Origin: Diogma glabrata
Lineage: Eukaryota; Arthropoda; Insecta; Diptera; Cylindrotomidae
NCBI GenBank assembly: GCA_963693315.1
Contig: OY856186.1
Coordinates: 282,870,412-282,934,411 of the forward strand
Reading direction: 5' to 3'
DNA: 64,000 nucleotides
Under the pieces are notes generated by a model. It worked only from the letters and a program-made list of their open reading frames with translations. It did not search any database and had not been told where the DNA came from. Numbering within the stretch: position 1 is the stretch's first letter; each line of letters opens with the position of its first letter. Positions 1 through 11,887 of this stretch are shown piece after piece. A program made the position numbers and the translations under genes.

Positions 1-145
1 GCAAAGAATTCTGCCTTGTAAGTGCTACCAACTGTATAAAAAAATTTATGCTGTTTTAACATTTGTCAGTCAATAATTTGATATTATTATTCGCGGTAAT
101 TAATTAAAAACGTAAAGAAAGAAATAAAACAAAAATAACTTCGAA

Positions 146-734
146 ATGGACAAAAACACTGCTTTTGGTGTAATTAATTTCATTAGAAATGAATTAATTA
201 GAAGTTCATCATCATCCGATGAGGAAGATTTTGTGCTTTTGGTTGGAAGAGAAGCAGGCCATCGTGTGAGGGATTTTGTACAAAAAGTCGTCAACAACTA
301 TTCATCAAATCAGGTAAAATTTGTTTGCAGTCAAAGGGTTTTTTAATTAATTGCTTATAATTACTATAATTGTAGTTCAAGGAGAATTTTCGCGTTGAAA
401 GAGGCACTCAGCACTCATTACCGCAAAAGAACGTACAAAGGTGGAAAGATACAAAAAGACGCCGAAACTGAAATTTTGTCATTTCAATGGTATGTATACA
501 TATGTTGTCCTGAAAATGATATAATGTTTAATATTTAATTAAATCTCATAAAGGTTTTGCAGCAACAAAAGCAGCATTGGAGAAGTTTCAAATCTTTTTG
601 ATATGAGCTTTTCAGCATTCCACAACAGTTTAAATAAAGTTTTAGACTTCATGGTAGAAGATATCGCAGCGGAAGTGATAACCATTCCCAAAGCTGAAGT
701 TGAAAAAGAAGCCGTTGCAAAAGACTTGATTTGA
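146..734 (+). pseudogene. Harbinger-like transposase N-terminal remnant (3 exons, frameshifted)
   Basis: Three coding blocks separated by two small introns with GT/AG ends: 146-313, 376-489 and 554-734 (introns 314-375 and 490-553). Exon 1 gives a 56-residue acidic/serine-rich start. Exon 2 opens FKENFRVER, then the frame must shift by one near 395-402 to read on as ALSTHYRKRTYKGGKIQ. Exon 3 continues WFCSNKSSIGEVSNLFDMS and on to VLDFMVEDIAAEVI. The order FxxxFR, an alternating K/I stretch, W, SIGEVSNLF, then a hydrophobic helix resembles the N-terminal part of PIF/Harbinger-type transposases and the host genes derived from them. The frame ends at a stop at about 734, before any DDE catalytic region. 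Family assignment is by motif memory only; a Harbinger-derived host gene fragment is the alternative. Confidence 0.5.
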
Positions 735-3084
735 GAAAATGAAAGACTTAATTTGAGAAAAGGTTTGATTTGAATTTGTTTTAATAGTGGTTGCATTTGT
801 TATTGTAAAAAGCCGACCAGAAATTAGATAAGGCATTCTGGATCATGATCAGGCCCGGGTCAGTTATACCTTAACACGAACGTCTGATCTGTTCCTGAAT
901 TTACATTCCATATCCCGCCTCATTTGATGTACTTCTCAATTATTATATGTAATTGCTTTTAAAAAAAAATATGTATTAAATATGTTCAATTAAATTCAAG
1001 AATTAATTGAATTTATTTTTTTTAAGTGGAATAAGTTCATCCAAGGTGCAAAAGTAATGTGCAAAAGTAAATTTGATATATTTTAAAGGAAGGTTAGAAC
1101 TATATTTAAAAAATAAAAAAAGTTAAAATTTAATTGATTTTAAAAATTTTTGTTAATGGAAGTTGTTTGAAAAAATGAAGAAAAATTCGAATTTCAGCCG
1201 TGCTAAAAATCTTTAAAATTAAATATCTTAAGAACAAGAATTTTAGCCTCTTTGTAAAGTTGATATATTTTAGAGTAAAGATAGAACTATTTTGAGAAAA
1301 AAAATTAATTAAATTCCAATTGATCTTTGACCCTAGTGCCATCTTTAAAAAAGTTTTTTTAATATTTTTATTTAAAAACTAATTATAAAAACAGTAAATT
1401 AATTTTTTTTCAAACGACTAATTAATCATCTATCAAACAAAAAAAAGTTTGATGAAATCGGTATAGCCGTTCTTGAGCAATTTAATTTCAAAGTTACATC
1501 GGATTGGCAGAATTTTCATTTTTCATGCATGTTGGGGTTGGCCCCCTATGCTCAAACTATGCACTTTAAAAAAATTTTAAAATAAGTAGTATTTTTTATT
1601 TTGTCCATACTACTTATATGCCAAGTTTCAGGAAAATCAAAAATGGTCAAGTTTTCACAACTCTGTCTAGAACACGTTTTTCATCCATACTCACTTCTTG
1701 GGTCAATTTGAAACAATTTGTCCGGATTTAGCAATATAATTGGATCTTCCGATTGCTATATCTTCGATGGCTATATCGGATCGTGAATTTAAAGAAAAAA
1801 AGGAGACCGTGTGCGTCGTTAAACTGTTGACTGTTTTCGTATAGTCTTCATTATTTTCGATATTTACCTTCAATTATGATTTCCTGGTCATACATTTCAA
1901 GCGTTGATTTTTAAATGGAACAAATGTTTTGACTTCGGCAAAAAAAATTTTTTTAATTTTAAGTTTGAATAAAAAAAAATATGTCAAATAAACAACAGTG
2001 TAGCCAACATCTAAACATTGAAAAAAATGTTGCATTTTTTCTGATCTATTGTAAACTTTAACAGGTCAACATTTTTTTGATTTCAGGTCAAAATTCAAAA
2101 AATTCTGCATCTTTAGAGGGCAGAATTTTTAGTCGAGAAAAGAAAACGCCATAAGTTTAATCGCACTAAACTAAAATTTTGCGCATAATTTAAAATTTTG
2201 ACGCAAATTTTGAACCGCAAATAATCAAAATCGCATAATTCAAGGGTTACCTGTAATATCTACTAATTTGCTATTGCGCTATAAATGCGGTATTATTTGA
2301 TATTTTTCGCTGTCTCCCCTTGATATATAGCAAGATTCGAATTGGCAACTTTTCTCACCTCAAGAAGAAACATCGGTTCAATCAAACTTTAAAATATTTG
2401 CAAAATTTAGCATTACCATTTAGATACGAAACATAATTTGGTAATGCAGAGCCTGTTCTTGTTTTCGATGTTTGCTTCATTCCAAAAAGTTTAAAAAAAT
2501 TTAATTAATAGGATAGATAACCAATATTTTTCTCGACTTTAACATTCTCCTCACCATAACAGGAAGCTTGAACAGATTCAAAAATGAATTTGTAACATTT
2601 GACACACTTCGTTGGATTTGGATACAGATTCTGATACCGATTGACTGCAACTTTTTTAAATTCAATTTCTTCTGAGTTGGCCCATTTTCTCAACCAAATC
2701 TTTAATAGATTTTGTAGCATATACATGTTTGTAAAATTTAGCTCATTCTATTGGCGATCAAACATGATTTGGTTTGGTTAGAACTCCCCACCTCAAAACA
2801 CAGGACCATCTAGGCATTTGGGATTCTGCAATCAATAAGTACTGGAAATGGACCATACAGCTATATTAATTTCAGAATTCTTGATAAAGTTGAGGAGTTG
2901 TTTATTTGGGCAGATCACCCATATAAAAACTAATTGATTAAATTAAGTCTTCAAGTAAAATTCAACCATAAAAATTGAGTGAATTTATGAAATTAATACA
3001 GGTGAGGGACACTTCCTATATAGAACCTGCAGGAATATACCTATGTTCCTGTATGGAATTTAGGTATATTCCTATAGGGATTTA
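735..3084. other. AT-rich intergenic stretch, no convincing gene
   Basis: Poly-A/T-rich sequence with no recognised domain. A 73-residue minus-strand frame at 2505-2726 has a less biased composition, with a C-x2-C pair in PTKCVKCYKFIF. It has no clear splice signals or family resemblance. I list it as unassigned rather than as a gene. Confidence 0.5.
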
Positions 3085-3560
3085 CGACAAAAATAGTATA
3101 TTTTCCTACAAGAGATGAAAACATTGTTTTTTTCGTGAGTAAACATTTGTTCAAGAGACGCGCTAGCGTCGAGTGAGACATGTTTACGAACGAAAAACGA
3201 TTTTATCTCGCGCAGGAAATGCAATTTTTTCTATGATAGTAATATATAATCGATATTTACTATAAATTATAAAGTTATAAATCGACAACAAAACATTCAA
3301 AGTTCATATTCTATTTTTTCATGGTTACGTTGTTTAAAATACTTTGTAAAATTACATGAAAAACCAAAGCAACTATAATTTGTTATTTTTTTACACTAGT
3401 GAGTTTACTTTTCGCATAGAAAAATAGTACATTATATACCGAGGTGATAGAGTAAATTTTCTACAGTGAGGTGGATATTAATTCGCGAGAAACGAAGTTT
3501 CGAGCGTATTAAGCACCGAAATGGAGAAAATTTTCTTCACCGAGATTTATATACTGTTTT
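3085..3560. repeat. Dispersed palindromic repeat, copy 1
   Basis: It begins with AATAGTATATTTTC followed by an AGAGATGAAAAC motif and a GC-richer core (gagacgcgctagcg). It then has a block containing TTCATATTCTATTTTTTCAT that recurs at about 15793. From about 3435 a second palindromic part has a core of cgagaaacgaagtttcgag and ends in tatactgttttttactact. Related copies lie at 6655-6767 and 15571-15950, and a relative at 13440-13605. No coding capacity is seen, and a non-autonomous mobile element is the simplest reading. Confidence 0.6.
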
Positions 3561-4090
3561 TTACTACTTGATATAAAAAATGCACTAAAACTCTTAATTA
3601 TTCACAAAATAAAATGTCAATTAATAAGCAAATGGTGAATAAATAAAAATTTTGATTTGGTGAAACATTGTTTATCATATCATTGGATTGCGTATTGGAT
3701 ATTTAAGGGCTGCTTAGTTAGAAATTTATTTTCAACGAATTTTCTTAAAACTATATAAAAATCACATATGCTTTGCATTAAAAAATATAGCTTTTATTTA
3801 TTTTTGACATGAAATTGAAAATCTATTCAATATTGCTGAGCCAAATTTAGAATTTTTTTAGTCTACAACTCACAACTAAACTAAATTTCAACAGAATTCT
3901 GTTTAACACGAATTAAAATTTCAAATAAGCTAACCTATAGTCGCAAAGAAGTTTTTGCATTCATTCATTATTTATTATTATTAAAATAAAATCAAAACGC
4001 TTATTATTTTTTAATTAATTATTATTATTTTAGGAAGAATCTAAAAAAATTTAAAGATGAACTCAGTTAACAAACGAACAAAAATTATAT

Positions 4091-4407
4091 TTATCCACGA
4101 CTACTAAAGAATATATACTTTCCATGCGTATATCTTTCATTGTAATTGTATTCATTCCTTTTCTATATATCAAATTCTTTTTTATTTCTTTTATTACGCT
4201 TTATTTATTCAAAATTCCCCTAACAAATTAAAAACTTGATTTGTTGGTATAGTAATATAAACCAGTTAAAACAAAAACAATACATATATAAAATCTAAAA
4301 TAAACAAACATGTTTGGTTTTGTTTTTCATTTCATTCAATATGGCGATACAAACTTCTACAGGAAAACATGAATGAAATTATTTGAATTATTTGTAGTCG
4401 TGGATAA
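4091..4407. repeat. Possible MITE with about 14-15 bp terminal inverted repeats
   Basis: TTATCCACGACTAC at 4091-4104 recurs as its exact reverse complement at about 4394-4407, giving terminal inverted repeats around a roughly 317-bp AT-rich, non-coding interior. The match extends one base further outward. Target-site duplication is not clear. Confidence 0.4.
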
Positions 4408-4545
4408 AATAGTATCTTGTATTCGCTTAGGATGAAGGCAATTCTTCACTCGGATGATTCCCTCCACTCGCTACGCTCGTTCCGGGAAACTTCATCCTCG
4501 TGAAGAATTGCCTTCATTCTAGCTCATACAAAAATATACTATTTC
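4408..4545. repeat. Short palindromic element with GC core
   Basis: A perfect 18-bp inverted repeat, ATGAAGGCAATTCTTCAC at 4432-4449 and its complement at 4500-4517, lies inside weaker outer ends (AATAGTAT and ATACTATT). The loop contains cactcgctacgctcg, itself palindromic. The terminal AATAGTAT motif is shared with the repeat copies at 3085 and 6655. Confidence 0.6.
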
Positions 4546-6155
4546 ATTATTTACGAAGGTGCTAAAATACTTATTATTAGGTGTGGGGAATAATTATTAA
4601 CCATAGCTGAGTAAATAACTAGTAACCATAGCTGAGAAAAATAACTTTTGTCTTGGGTTTTTTGAGTAAATAATTGAAATTTTTCATGCAAGTAGTAAAA
4701 AAAACTATTTACATGAGAAAAATTTAAACTGGGCTTGCCTTATACCATGAATTTTCATTTCAAAATTGAAGCATCTGAAATTAATTAAAGTACATATATT
4801 TAATTTTCACAGAAACATTACATGCGATTGTCTCAACTACATCGTTTTGTAACTGTACAGCTGTTGAATCAATTTCGGAGTTCGATTCACCATATCTGCC
4901 CCCGTGGTGAGGTTGAGACAACTGGATTTCGATGGGAAATAGAACATGGTTTTTCATTGTATAGATGAAAAATTAAACATCCCCAACTTTGACTAGAAAA
5001 TGCTGTCTATTTACCCAGACACTTATAAATAAGACTTCATTTAAATGCATAATCGGTTTGCTGGGGAGGTTTTTCTACAAAATTTTACATCATTAAAACT
5101 ATGTAGATCTCAAAAAACCTATTCATAAAAAACGTAATAGGTTCAGGGAGGGAGGACGGTTTGCAAATTTGTTACGATATGAACACAATATTTCCTTTCT
5201 TTTTTCCCTTTTTTTTGTGGTTAGCATCGGCATTCCTCCATGGTTATCATATTTACATTGCTGCTTGCTATTAGTATTCTACCATATATTTGAAAAACTT
5301 TTGTAATGAATCTCGTATAGCAATTTTTACAAGAAATAAACCAAAATACGAAATATTCAAAAAAAACTGTAATTTATTAAATTCAAATTGGTTATTTAAA
5401 TTAACCCTTATTTATGATTGAATAAATTAATAATATTATATATGTTCTATAAATAACACATATAATACATACATATAATTTTTTTTTTTTTTAAATAATT
5501 GAATTTATAATTTTGCAATATTGAATAAAGAAATTTAATTATGTTTTATGTCGTGTAAATTAGTTAATTTTTTTTTAATAAATAATTAAATCAGATTTAA
5601 AATAAAAATTTGTTGATTCAATTAATTGAATTTTTTTTGTTTTTTATTTTTATAACAATTAAACTATAACACTGTGATTGCATCTTTTTAATGAATATTA
5701 GAATAGATCAATTACAATTACACCACAATAGATTAACTCCAGACATATGATGATTTGATTACTTATAATATTTTAATTTATCACAACGTTGTGACAAAAG
5801 AATAAAATAAATTCGGAACCAAATACAAATAAATTTCCTGGTGTATTTTAAGCTGTTCAATTAGAATTTTGTTTGATTTTAATTTTTTTTTTAATTACTT
5901 TAATCACGTTATTGTTTCTTTCAAAAAAGATATTTTTAGATTAATAGTAGACAGAAATAAAATTTAAAATGTTGAAATTTTTTTGTAAGTAGCAGATTTA
6001 ATTAATTAATTATTTAATATATTTAATTTTGCTTTTGATTTATTTATTTTTTATAAAAACCAATTAAAAAAAAGAAAATGAAAATAAATTTTATTGAAAA
6101 TAAAAAATAAAAGTTTTGTATTTGTTGTTCTTATTATTTGTATAAATTTTGATAT
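4546..6155. other. AT-rich Aps 3' flank, no gene
   Basis: Very AT-rich. A short inverted repeat at about 4828-4922 has tgtctcaac and gttgagaca arms. Sequence just left of 6156 would contain the Aps 3' UTR on the minus strand, and several TTTATT motifs (AATAAA on the minus strand) lie within the next few hundred bases, but the actual poly(A) site cannot be chosen. Confidence 0.5.
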
Positions 6156-6419
6156 TCATGAAGCGGTTGGTGGTGGTGGTGATGTTGATTGAGGTGGTGA
6201 TAATGGTGTTGTTGGCCGTGATGTTGGTGAGTTTTTTGAATTATGTAATGTTTGTAAATAATGACGTTGTGTTGGTTTATGAAGTGCTAATTGATTAAGC
6301 GCATCTTCTACAGAAAACCATTGTCTTTTTCTACCAATCGAACGTGAATCTTCCCATTCTTCTAATTCTTGTGTTACCGTCATTACAAATACTTCTGTTC
6401 TATGCATATGTTCAAGATT
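6156..6419 (-). CDS. Aps: Aps / NUDT3-type diphosphoinositol polyphosphate phosphohydrolase, last coding exon
   Basis: On the minus strand the exon starts after an AG acceptor (6420-6421 on the plus strand), reads 87 residues and ends in TGA. It begins NLEHMHRTEVFVMTVTQELE and continues WEDSRSIGRKRQWFSVEDA and LALHKPTQRHYLQTL. It ends in a Ser/Pro/Thr-rich tail. This matches the second half of NUDT3/DIPP proteins, where HRTxVxVxxVTxxLxxWEDSxxIGRKRxWF follows the Nudix box. The enzyme removes the beta phosphate from diphosphoinositol polyphosphates (for example PP-InsP5 to InsP6) and also cleaves diadenosine polyphosphates, in cytosol and nucleus. Phase 0 joins it to the exon at 28749-28904. 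The start and first exon were not found in the window. Confidence 0.92.
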   Translation of the reverse strand, partial: NLEHMHRTEVFVMTVTQELEEWEDSRSIGRKRQWFSVEDALNQLALHKPTQRHYLQTLHNSKNSPTSRPTTPLSPPQSTSPPPPTAS

Positions 6420-6654
6420 CTAAAATTAAAAAAAGAAAATTGATATTAAAATAATTTAATTAATTTAATAACAGGCTGATCACCCATTTAAAACTGTTGA
6501 TATAATTGTGTCATCTTCAAATAAAACTTGAACAGAAAATTAATTGGATTAGTCAAATTGATACGCGGGAAATAGTTGATGTTAACAGAAAACAAATTTT
6601 TTTATCAGTTGATCTTTTACCATAAGCAGACTTAGAACCTTTGTAAACCGTTCG

Positions 6655-6767
6655 TTTATAAAGAATAGTATATTATCTTACAAGAGATGAAAACAACGTT
6701 TTCGTCAGTGAAAATATGTTCGCGGGACGCGTCAGTTTGGTGCTATTTTTTCTACGATGGTACATAT
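6655..6767. repeat. Dispersed palindromic repeat, partial copy
   Basis: AGAATAGTATATTATC, then AAGAGATGAAAAC, then a gtgaaaat/cgcgggacgcgtc block match the first part of the copy at 3085. The copy stops where a hAT-like end (GGGTGGCGAGCC) begins at about 6770. Confidence 0.6.
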
Positions 6768-7830
6768 AAAGGGTGGCGAGCCAGAGGTAGCACGTATGAA
6801 AAGTTTCCTGGCACGTGAAGATTTTCTGGTGCAGCGTTTACATTCACAGCTGCATGCGAACGTATTATGCCCTTAGAGAAAGAAAACATGGAGACAGCAC
6901 AGGAAATATGTGAAGGAGCTTGATTCAAATCCGCATCAGTTCTTTTCGAAGATTTTGAAAATAAAGAAAGTTTAATTTTTTCTGTCTTGATGAGAGTACC
7001 GACATCAGCTCGCTTAGCAATTTATCTTCGTTATTGTAGACGTAGATATTTCAAATATTGTATCAGTAACTAGTGACGGTGCTTGTAGTATGACAGTACT
7101 AGAAAATGGCTTTGTTACTCTATTTTCCCAGCGTGTTGAAAACCTAACTCTGGGGTTCCATTGCATTATACACCAGCAGATTTTATGTGCAAAGCCGAGT
7201 TTTATATCTCTGGAAGATATTATGAACCTTGTCACAAAAATAGTCATATCTTCTCGGGCTTTAAATAAACGAAATTTTTTAGAATTGTTAAATCAGGTAA
7301 ACTCAGTGTACAGTGGATTACTCATGTACAACAATGTCTCATGGTTGACAAAGGTTTGGCAAAGGTTGGTTTGGAGAGTGTTTAGACGAAGTTAGACTTG
7401 TTTTGGATAAATAGAAAATCATTGAAAAATAAAGTCAATTAATGGACGCCGACTTTTGAAATTAAAGTACTTTAGTGGCTATTGTGTAAATTTAAATAAA
7501 TTAAATGTTGAACTGCAAGATTGTCATTGTTAAGTAATTTAATCCCAGCATTCAAAACCAAATTAAAAGGTTTTAATCGCAACCTTATATCCAACACATT
7601 TCAATATTTTCCAAACCTAAAGAAATTCAATGCAGATGTAGAAACCCCATGAAAAACCGAGTCAAGTTTGATTAACACTGGAGTTTTCCGCAATTATTCA
7701 GTCAGTTATTGAGGAATTTTCCTCAAGATTCACATAATCCATACAATTTGTAGAAACCTCACAATTTATTTTAAATCCAGATACAACATCACCAGATTTT
7801 TTTTTAATTCAAATGCAGTAATGTTTAGTG
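6768..7830 (+). pseudogene. hAT-like (GTF2IRD2/ZBED-type) transposase remnant
   Basis: It opens with a hAT-type end, AAAGGGTGGCGAGCC, related to the end at 15553-15568. The best-preserved part is 7060-7395. In one frame it reads VTSDGACSMT, FHCIIHQQILCAK, MNLVTKIVISSRALNKRNF, NQVNSVYSGLLMYNNVSWL. That is the order of the catalytic-core segment in hAT-like transposases of the GTF2IRD2/ZBED type (DGA.SM, FHCxIHQ, NxVxW). Downstream, decayed frames to about 7830 keep pieces like EEFSSRFT. Many stops and frameshifts make it a dead copy. The 3' terminal repeat was not found. Confidence 0.7.
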
Positions 7831-7834
7831 TTAA

Positions 7835-8134
7835 TTATAATGAATTATAAATTAACGTCTCTGAATATCCGAAGATAATATGCCAACTGGGGATTAGGAT
7901 TAGTTCAAATAAATTAAGTTTCTTTAAGAAATTTACTAACGTTAACTTTAAAATTTTGAAGATTAAACTATCGGGGAAACCCCAAGAAGGCAAGGCATTC
8001 CAGAGGTAAGGGAGTATACACTTTTTTGTTTGAACCGTATATGGATGGGCCACAACACTTGCTCTGGTGTAACCTGATAGGTTTGCTTGGCCATGTAAAA
8101 TTGATTTTATCTCAGCGGCATGCAGTTCGTTCAT
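7835..8134 (-). pseudogene. CR1/Jockey-like LINE C-terminal fragment
   Basis: The minus-strand frame reads NELHAAEIKSILHGQANLSG, TRASVVAHPYTVQ, YLWNALPS and a C-terminal basic helix. This matches the end of the reverse transcriptase ORF in the LINE family also present at 26219-27055 (RTAYKWNSLPEHL, FKKSVNLHL). It is a 5'-truncated scrap without RT catalytic motifs, abutting an unrelated RTE LINE at about 8150. Confidence 0.65.
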
Positions 8135-8149
8135 CCATAATTTCTTCTT

Positions 8150-8644
8150 CTTTTCCTTTTTTTAAATTGTATCAAAAATTTTTGACGACAACTTATGCCA
8201 AAAAAAATCCTTTCCCACTTCACTGCATTGCTGGAGCTCCGCTTGTGGGGTTTACAATATTGCTGGATGTAGATCTTAATATCCTTCTGCAAGCTACTCT
8301 ATCTTGTATTTCTTCATCTGAGATACATACAACATGCTGGTGTTCTTGCATTTGCTTCAACCATGAATTTTTCTTTCTTTTTATGTTCTTCCATTTCTTC
8401 TAGAGCCATCGTTTTTTTCACTGGGTTACTATCTTCTCTCCTCACTACATGACAATACCAACTAAGTCGATCAGAGTTGAGTTTTTCTTCAATTGAATTC
8501 TTTACATGTAAACTACCTCTGATACGATTACTTCTGATATGATCAAGTTTAGTAACGCCAGCTGTCATTCTCAACATCTTCATTTCTGTAGCAGTCATCT
8601 TAGATGTATGATTCTTATAAACTGTTCAACATTGTGATGCATAA
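8150..8644 (-). pseudogene. RTE-type LINE, C-terminal segment (separated by an insertion)
   Basis: The minus strand gives SKMTATEMKMLRMTAGVTKL, DHIRSNRIRGSLHVKNSIEE and LNSDRLSWYCHVVRR. This is the conserved post-RT segment of RTE-clade LINEs (EM.MLR...GVT..D.IR...IRG...V..IEEKL...RL.W.GHV.RR). It continues the RT segment ending at 9239, but about 600 bp of foreign sequence (8645-9240) lies between. A TGG-to-TGA change just upstream (ECW motif) is one of several disabling mutations. Confidence 0.75.
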
Positions 8645-9240
8645 GACCAGAGACGGAAACCGGTTCGTTTGAACCAAACCAAAACCACCATTCAACCAAC
8701 GGAATTTTGCCGAACCAAAACTAAAACCAAACCAAACCATTTTCAAAATGATTTAATTGAACCAAACCAAAACCAAACCAGATTTTTAAATAATAGTTGA
8801 ACCGAACCATAAACCAATGTTTTTCTGTTTGGTTCACGGTTCGGTTTTATTGTTAAAAAAATTTGTTCTATTACCTAGAAAAATTGAAAAAATCTTCTCA
8901 TTTCTTTACATTTTGAAACTACACCAAGTGAGTCTGTAGGATCGAGGTGTATCGATGGTCGGAACAGATTTAGAATCATTTGCCTACGTGTTATAAGACA
9001 AGTGTGCCCACCACGGTCTCTTTAATGGGACTTATTAGTAGAATAAAGCTGTTTTTATTTGAATATCGAGAATTAATTAAGAATAAAAATGTAAATCTAA
9101 ATTCTGAATCTGAACCAAAACCGAACCAAACCCAAACCAAAACCAAAAAATTATGCAGTCTGTAAACCAAAACTAAACCCATGTTTTGAAATATCATGAA
9201 ACCAAAACCAAACCAAAAACCATAATAAAAATTGGTTATT
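8645..9240. mobile_element. CCAAA-rich insert inside the RTE LINE
   Basis: About 600 bp dominated at both ends by AACCAAACC/CCAAAACC runs interrupts the LINE between RxPV (9240) and the ECW-like motif (8640). Host sequence at the two edges reads agaccag and ctggtct, so no direct target duplication is evident. The interior near 8920-9090 has no recognisable domain. I infer an inserted non-autonomous element or an expanded simple repeat; its class is unknown. Confidence 0.45.
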
Positions 9241-10760
9241 AAACTGGTCTAACAACTGTTGTATACAATTTTCTTTTCAATTTTGGTGGCATTTTCTTAT
9301 CACAAAATATTGCTGAATTTTCACACCATTTCATCCAACCAACGCTTACTCGATGATTAACATCGTCATCACATTTTGCATCATTTCTCACAACAGACCC
9401 AAGATATTTAAACTTTTCACACTTTGGAATTATTTCACCATCTAGATAAATATCTGGAACTGGTCTTGATGAATCTAGATCTGAGAAAGGACAAAACATG
9501 CATTCGGTTTTCGTGCGACTGATTCGCAACACGTTGTCTTCCAATGCTTTCATCCATTCACTGATGGCATTTTGTGTTCTAATGGCATCTTCAGCTGCAA
9601 TGACTGCATCATCAGCAAACAATAATGTGATTATGCAAGATTGCTCATATAAATGACATGTCAGGTGATCAATTATTGTATTAAACAATAACGGACTCAA
9701 AACACATCCCTGATGTACTCCTACTTTAATCAAGAAATTGTCAGTAACACCTGCTACACATTTAATTCTTGTAGATGAGTCTTGATACATATTTTGAATC
9801 AAGCTCACATATATTTCCGGCACATTTTGAACTCGCAATGCCGTCCATATCAAGTCACGAGGTACTCTGCGAAGGCCTTTTCAAGATCGATGAAAATGAG
9901 ATGTAAATATTTTCTTGAATCTCGATACTTTTCCATTAATATCCTTAAACTTTGGATAGCATCAGTAGTTGATCTTCCTCCAACAAAACCACATTGTGCA
10001 TCACTAAACTTGATTATTTTTCTTAAACGAACATCGACTAGTCTTTCCACAATTTTCAAGGTGTGCGACATTAATTTGATTGATCTAAAATTGTTGCATT
10101 GACGTGTATCACCTTTACCTTTATATAATGGTACCAAAAAACTTTCCCTTAACTGATTTGGGAGTAGGTCAACATTTTTCAGTTTATTTGCCAGAACTAC
10201 TAGCAATTCAAATCTTATAATTCCCATTTCCAACCAAAACTCTGTAGGAATTTCATCTGGACCAACAGCTTTTCCACGTTTTATTCTTTTAACTGCTGAC
10301 TCCACTTCCTCTATTGTAAAGTCTGGTACAACCTCGTCATTTACAAAAACAGTAGTATTTGTTTCGCTTCTAGGAAATTCTTCATTTAACAATTCATTAA
10401 AATATTCCTTCCATCGATGACAAATTGCTGAATCTTCTGTTAACAACTTTCCTGAGACACCTTCAATATATTTTGGAGATTGAATTTCCATAGCATTTCT
10501 TCTTCTTTGCGCTGCAATTTTATAAATCCTTACTCCATCGTTTCTTGATTGTGAACGAGTTTCTCGTGTCGCTTGTTCATTGTAAATAGGTCCTGATGAT
10601 ACACTTTCAAGTTCTTTATACAAATTCTTACATTCCTTTGCCTTGTTTTCAGCTACAATCTTTTTTGCTGTCTTTTTGCACTTAATGTATTCATTCTTCA
10701 GTTGTTCTAATGCAATTTCACTTATTGACTCTGATTTAGTCGGATTTAGTTAGTGATTTA
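9239..10760 (-). pseudogene. RTE-type LINE, reverse transcriptase segment
   Basis: Two minus-strand frames, 10623-9850 and 9853-9239, are one RT domain broken by a frameshift at about 9850-9880, where FIDLEKAF loses frame before LIWTALR. RT hallmarks appear in order: KRGKAVGPDEIPTEFW, the FRSIKLMSHTLKI block, QCGFVGGRSTTDAIQSLRIL, FIDLEKAF (motif A), GVHQGCVLSPLLFN (motif B), LLFADDAVIAAED (motif C, catalytic ADD) and KYLGSVV. These fit RTE-clade LINEs. Further stops upstream at 10624-10880 separate it from the endonuclease. Confidence 0.85.
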
Positions 10761-10882
10761 GTTTAATGCAATCTTCTTATTGTATCCTTTTTCCAATGTT
10801 GTGTACTTCTTGAGACACCGAGCAACTCTCTTGCTTTTTCCAAACATACTTCATGTACATTATTCCATATCTCCTGTGCATT

Positions 10883-11887
10883 TCATTCAGCTTCACAATT
10901 TATAGTATCTTGTAACCACTCTTGCATTTGTTCAATAAATTCAGAATTTGTTTCAGTCCTCAAATTATACCATTTTATCTTTTCTACTACAGTTTTTTGA
11001 TTTCTTGACTTTTGACGTAAAACGAAAATTGTTAATAGTAAACGATGTTGACTTACGAGAGGCTCTCCAAGAATGACCTTGCTATCCTTTATTCTTTTCT
11101 TCATGAATTTGTTGCATATGTGATAATCTATTTGAGTTTCATGACCTCCACTTTTATATGTAATTAAATGTTTCTGTTGTTTGACAAAAAGAGTATTTAT
11201 GATGACCAAATCAAACGACTTACACATGTTGAGTATATCTTCACCAGGATCATTTCTAGTTCCTACTCCTTGGCCACCATGAACATCCTCATAACTTTGA
11301 TTTGATTGTCCAACATGACCATTCATGTCACCACCAATAATCACTATTTCATCCGTTTTAAAACCTTTTACTAAAGTATCCATTTTCTGCCAAAACTCTT
11401 CTTTTTCTGCATTACAACATCCATTTTGTGGTGCATAAGCGCTAACAACATTCCATGTTTCGTTTTTTATCACTGTTTTGATGTTCATTAATCGATCGCT
11501 GACTTTTTGAATGCTTATGATGTTTAGCAATTCTGATGATAGAATGATTCCGATTCCATTTTTACCGTTCACAACACCATGAAAAAACATTTTGTATGAT
11601 TTAGTTCTTATATCTAGATATCTTGCTTTGTTCCCTGTGTTACACCATTTGGTTTCTTGAACACACAAAATGTCTATCTGCCTTCTATTCATGATTTCCT
11701 AGAACTCCAGACTCCTAGATGTCATTGAGCCAACATTCCAACTTGCAATTCTTAATTTTGCATTTCTAAATAACTTTGATTTGTTCGCCACCGGAAATTG
11801 TCGAACTCTGACACGTGATGAGCACGTCCTAGAATCACTCATTTGAGTGTCCAGCGGGGTAGTGACATTTCTTGCATTCATTTCCAC
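10883..11887 (-). pseudogene. RTE-type LINE, APE endonuclease segment
   Basis: Minus-strand frames 11887-11699 and 11692-10883 are one endonuclease with an internal stop: ...SLEF, stop, EIMNRRQ, probably a TGG-to-TAG change. APE motifs are visible: RIASWNVGSM, DILCVQETKW (catalytic E), NGIGIILS, VVSAYAPQ, IIGGDMNGHVG (catalytic D and N), ETQIDYHICNK and SQHRLLL at the position of the terminal catalytic H. The protein nicks target DNA for target-primed reverse transcription. Cumulative stops and shifts mark an old copy. Confidence 0.85.

Noticed and set aside
8026..8403. 125-residue plus-strand ORF
   Set aside because: Antisense shadow of the LINE C-terminal fragments on the minus strand; no domain of its own.
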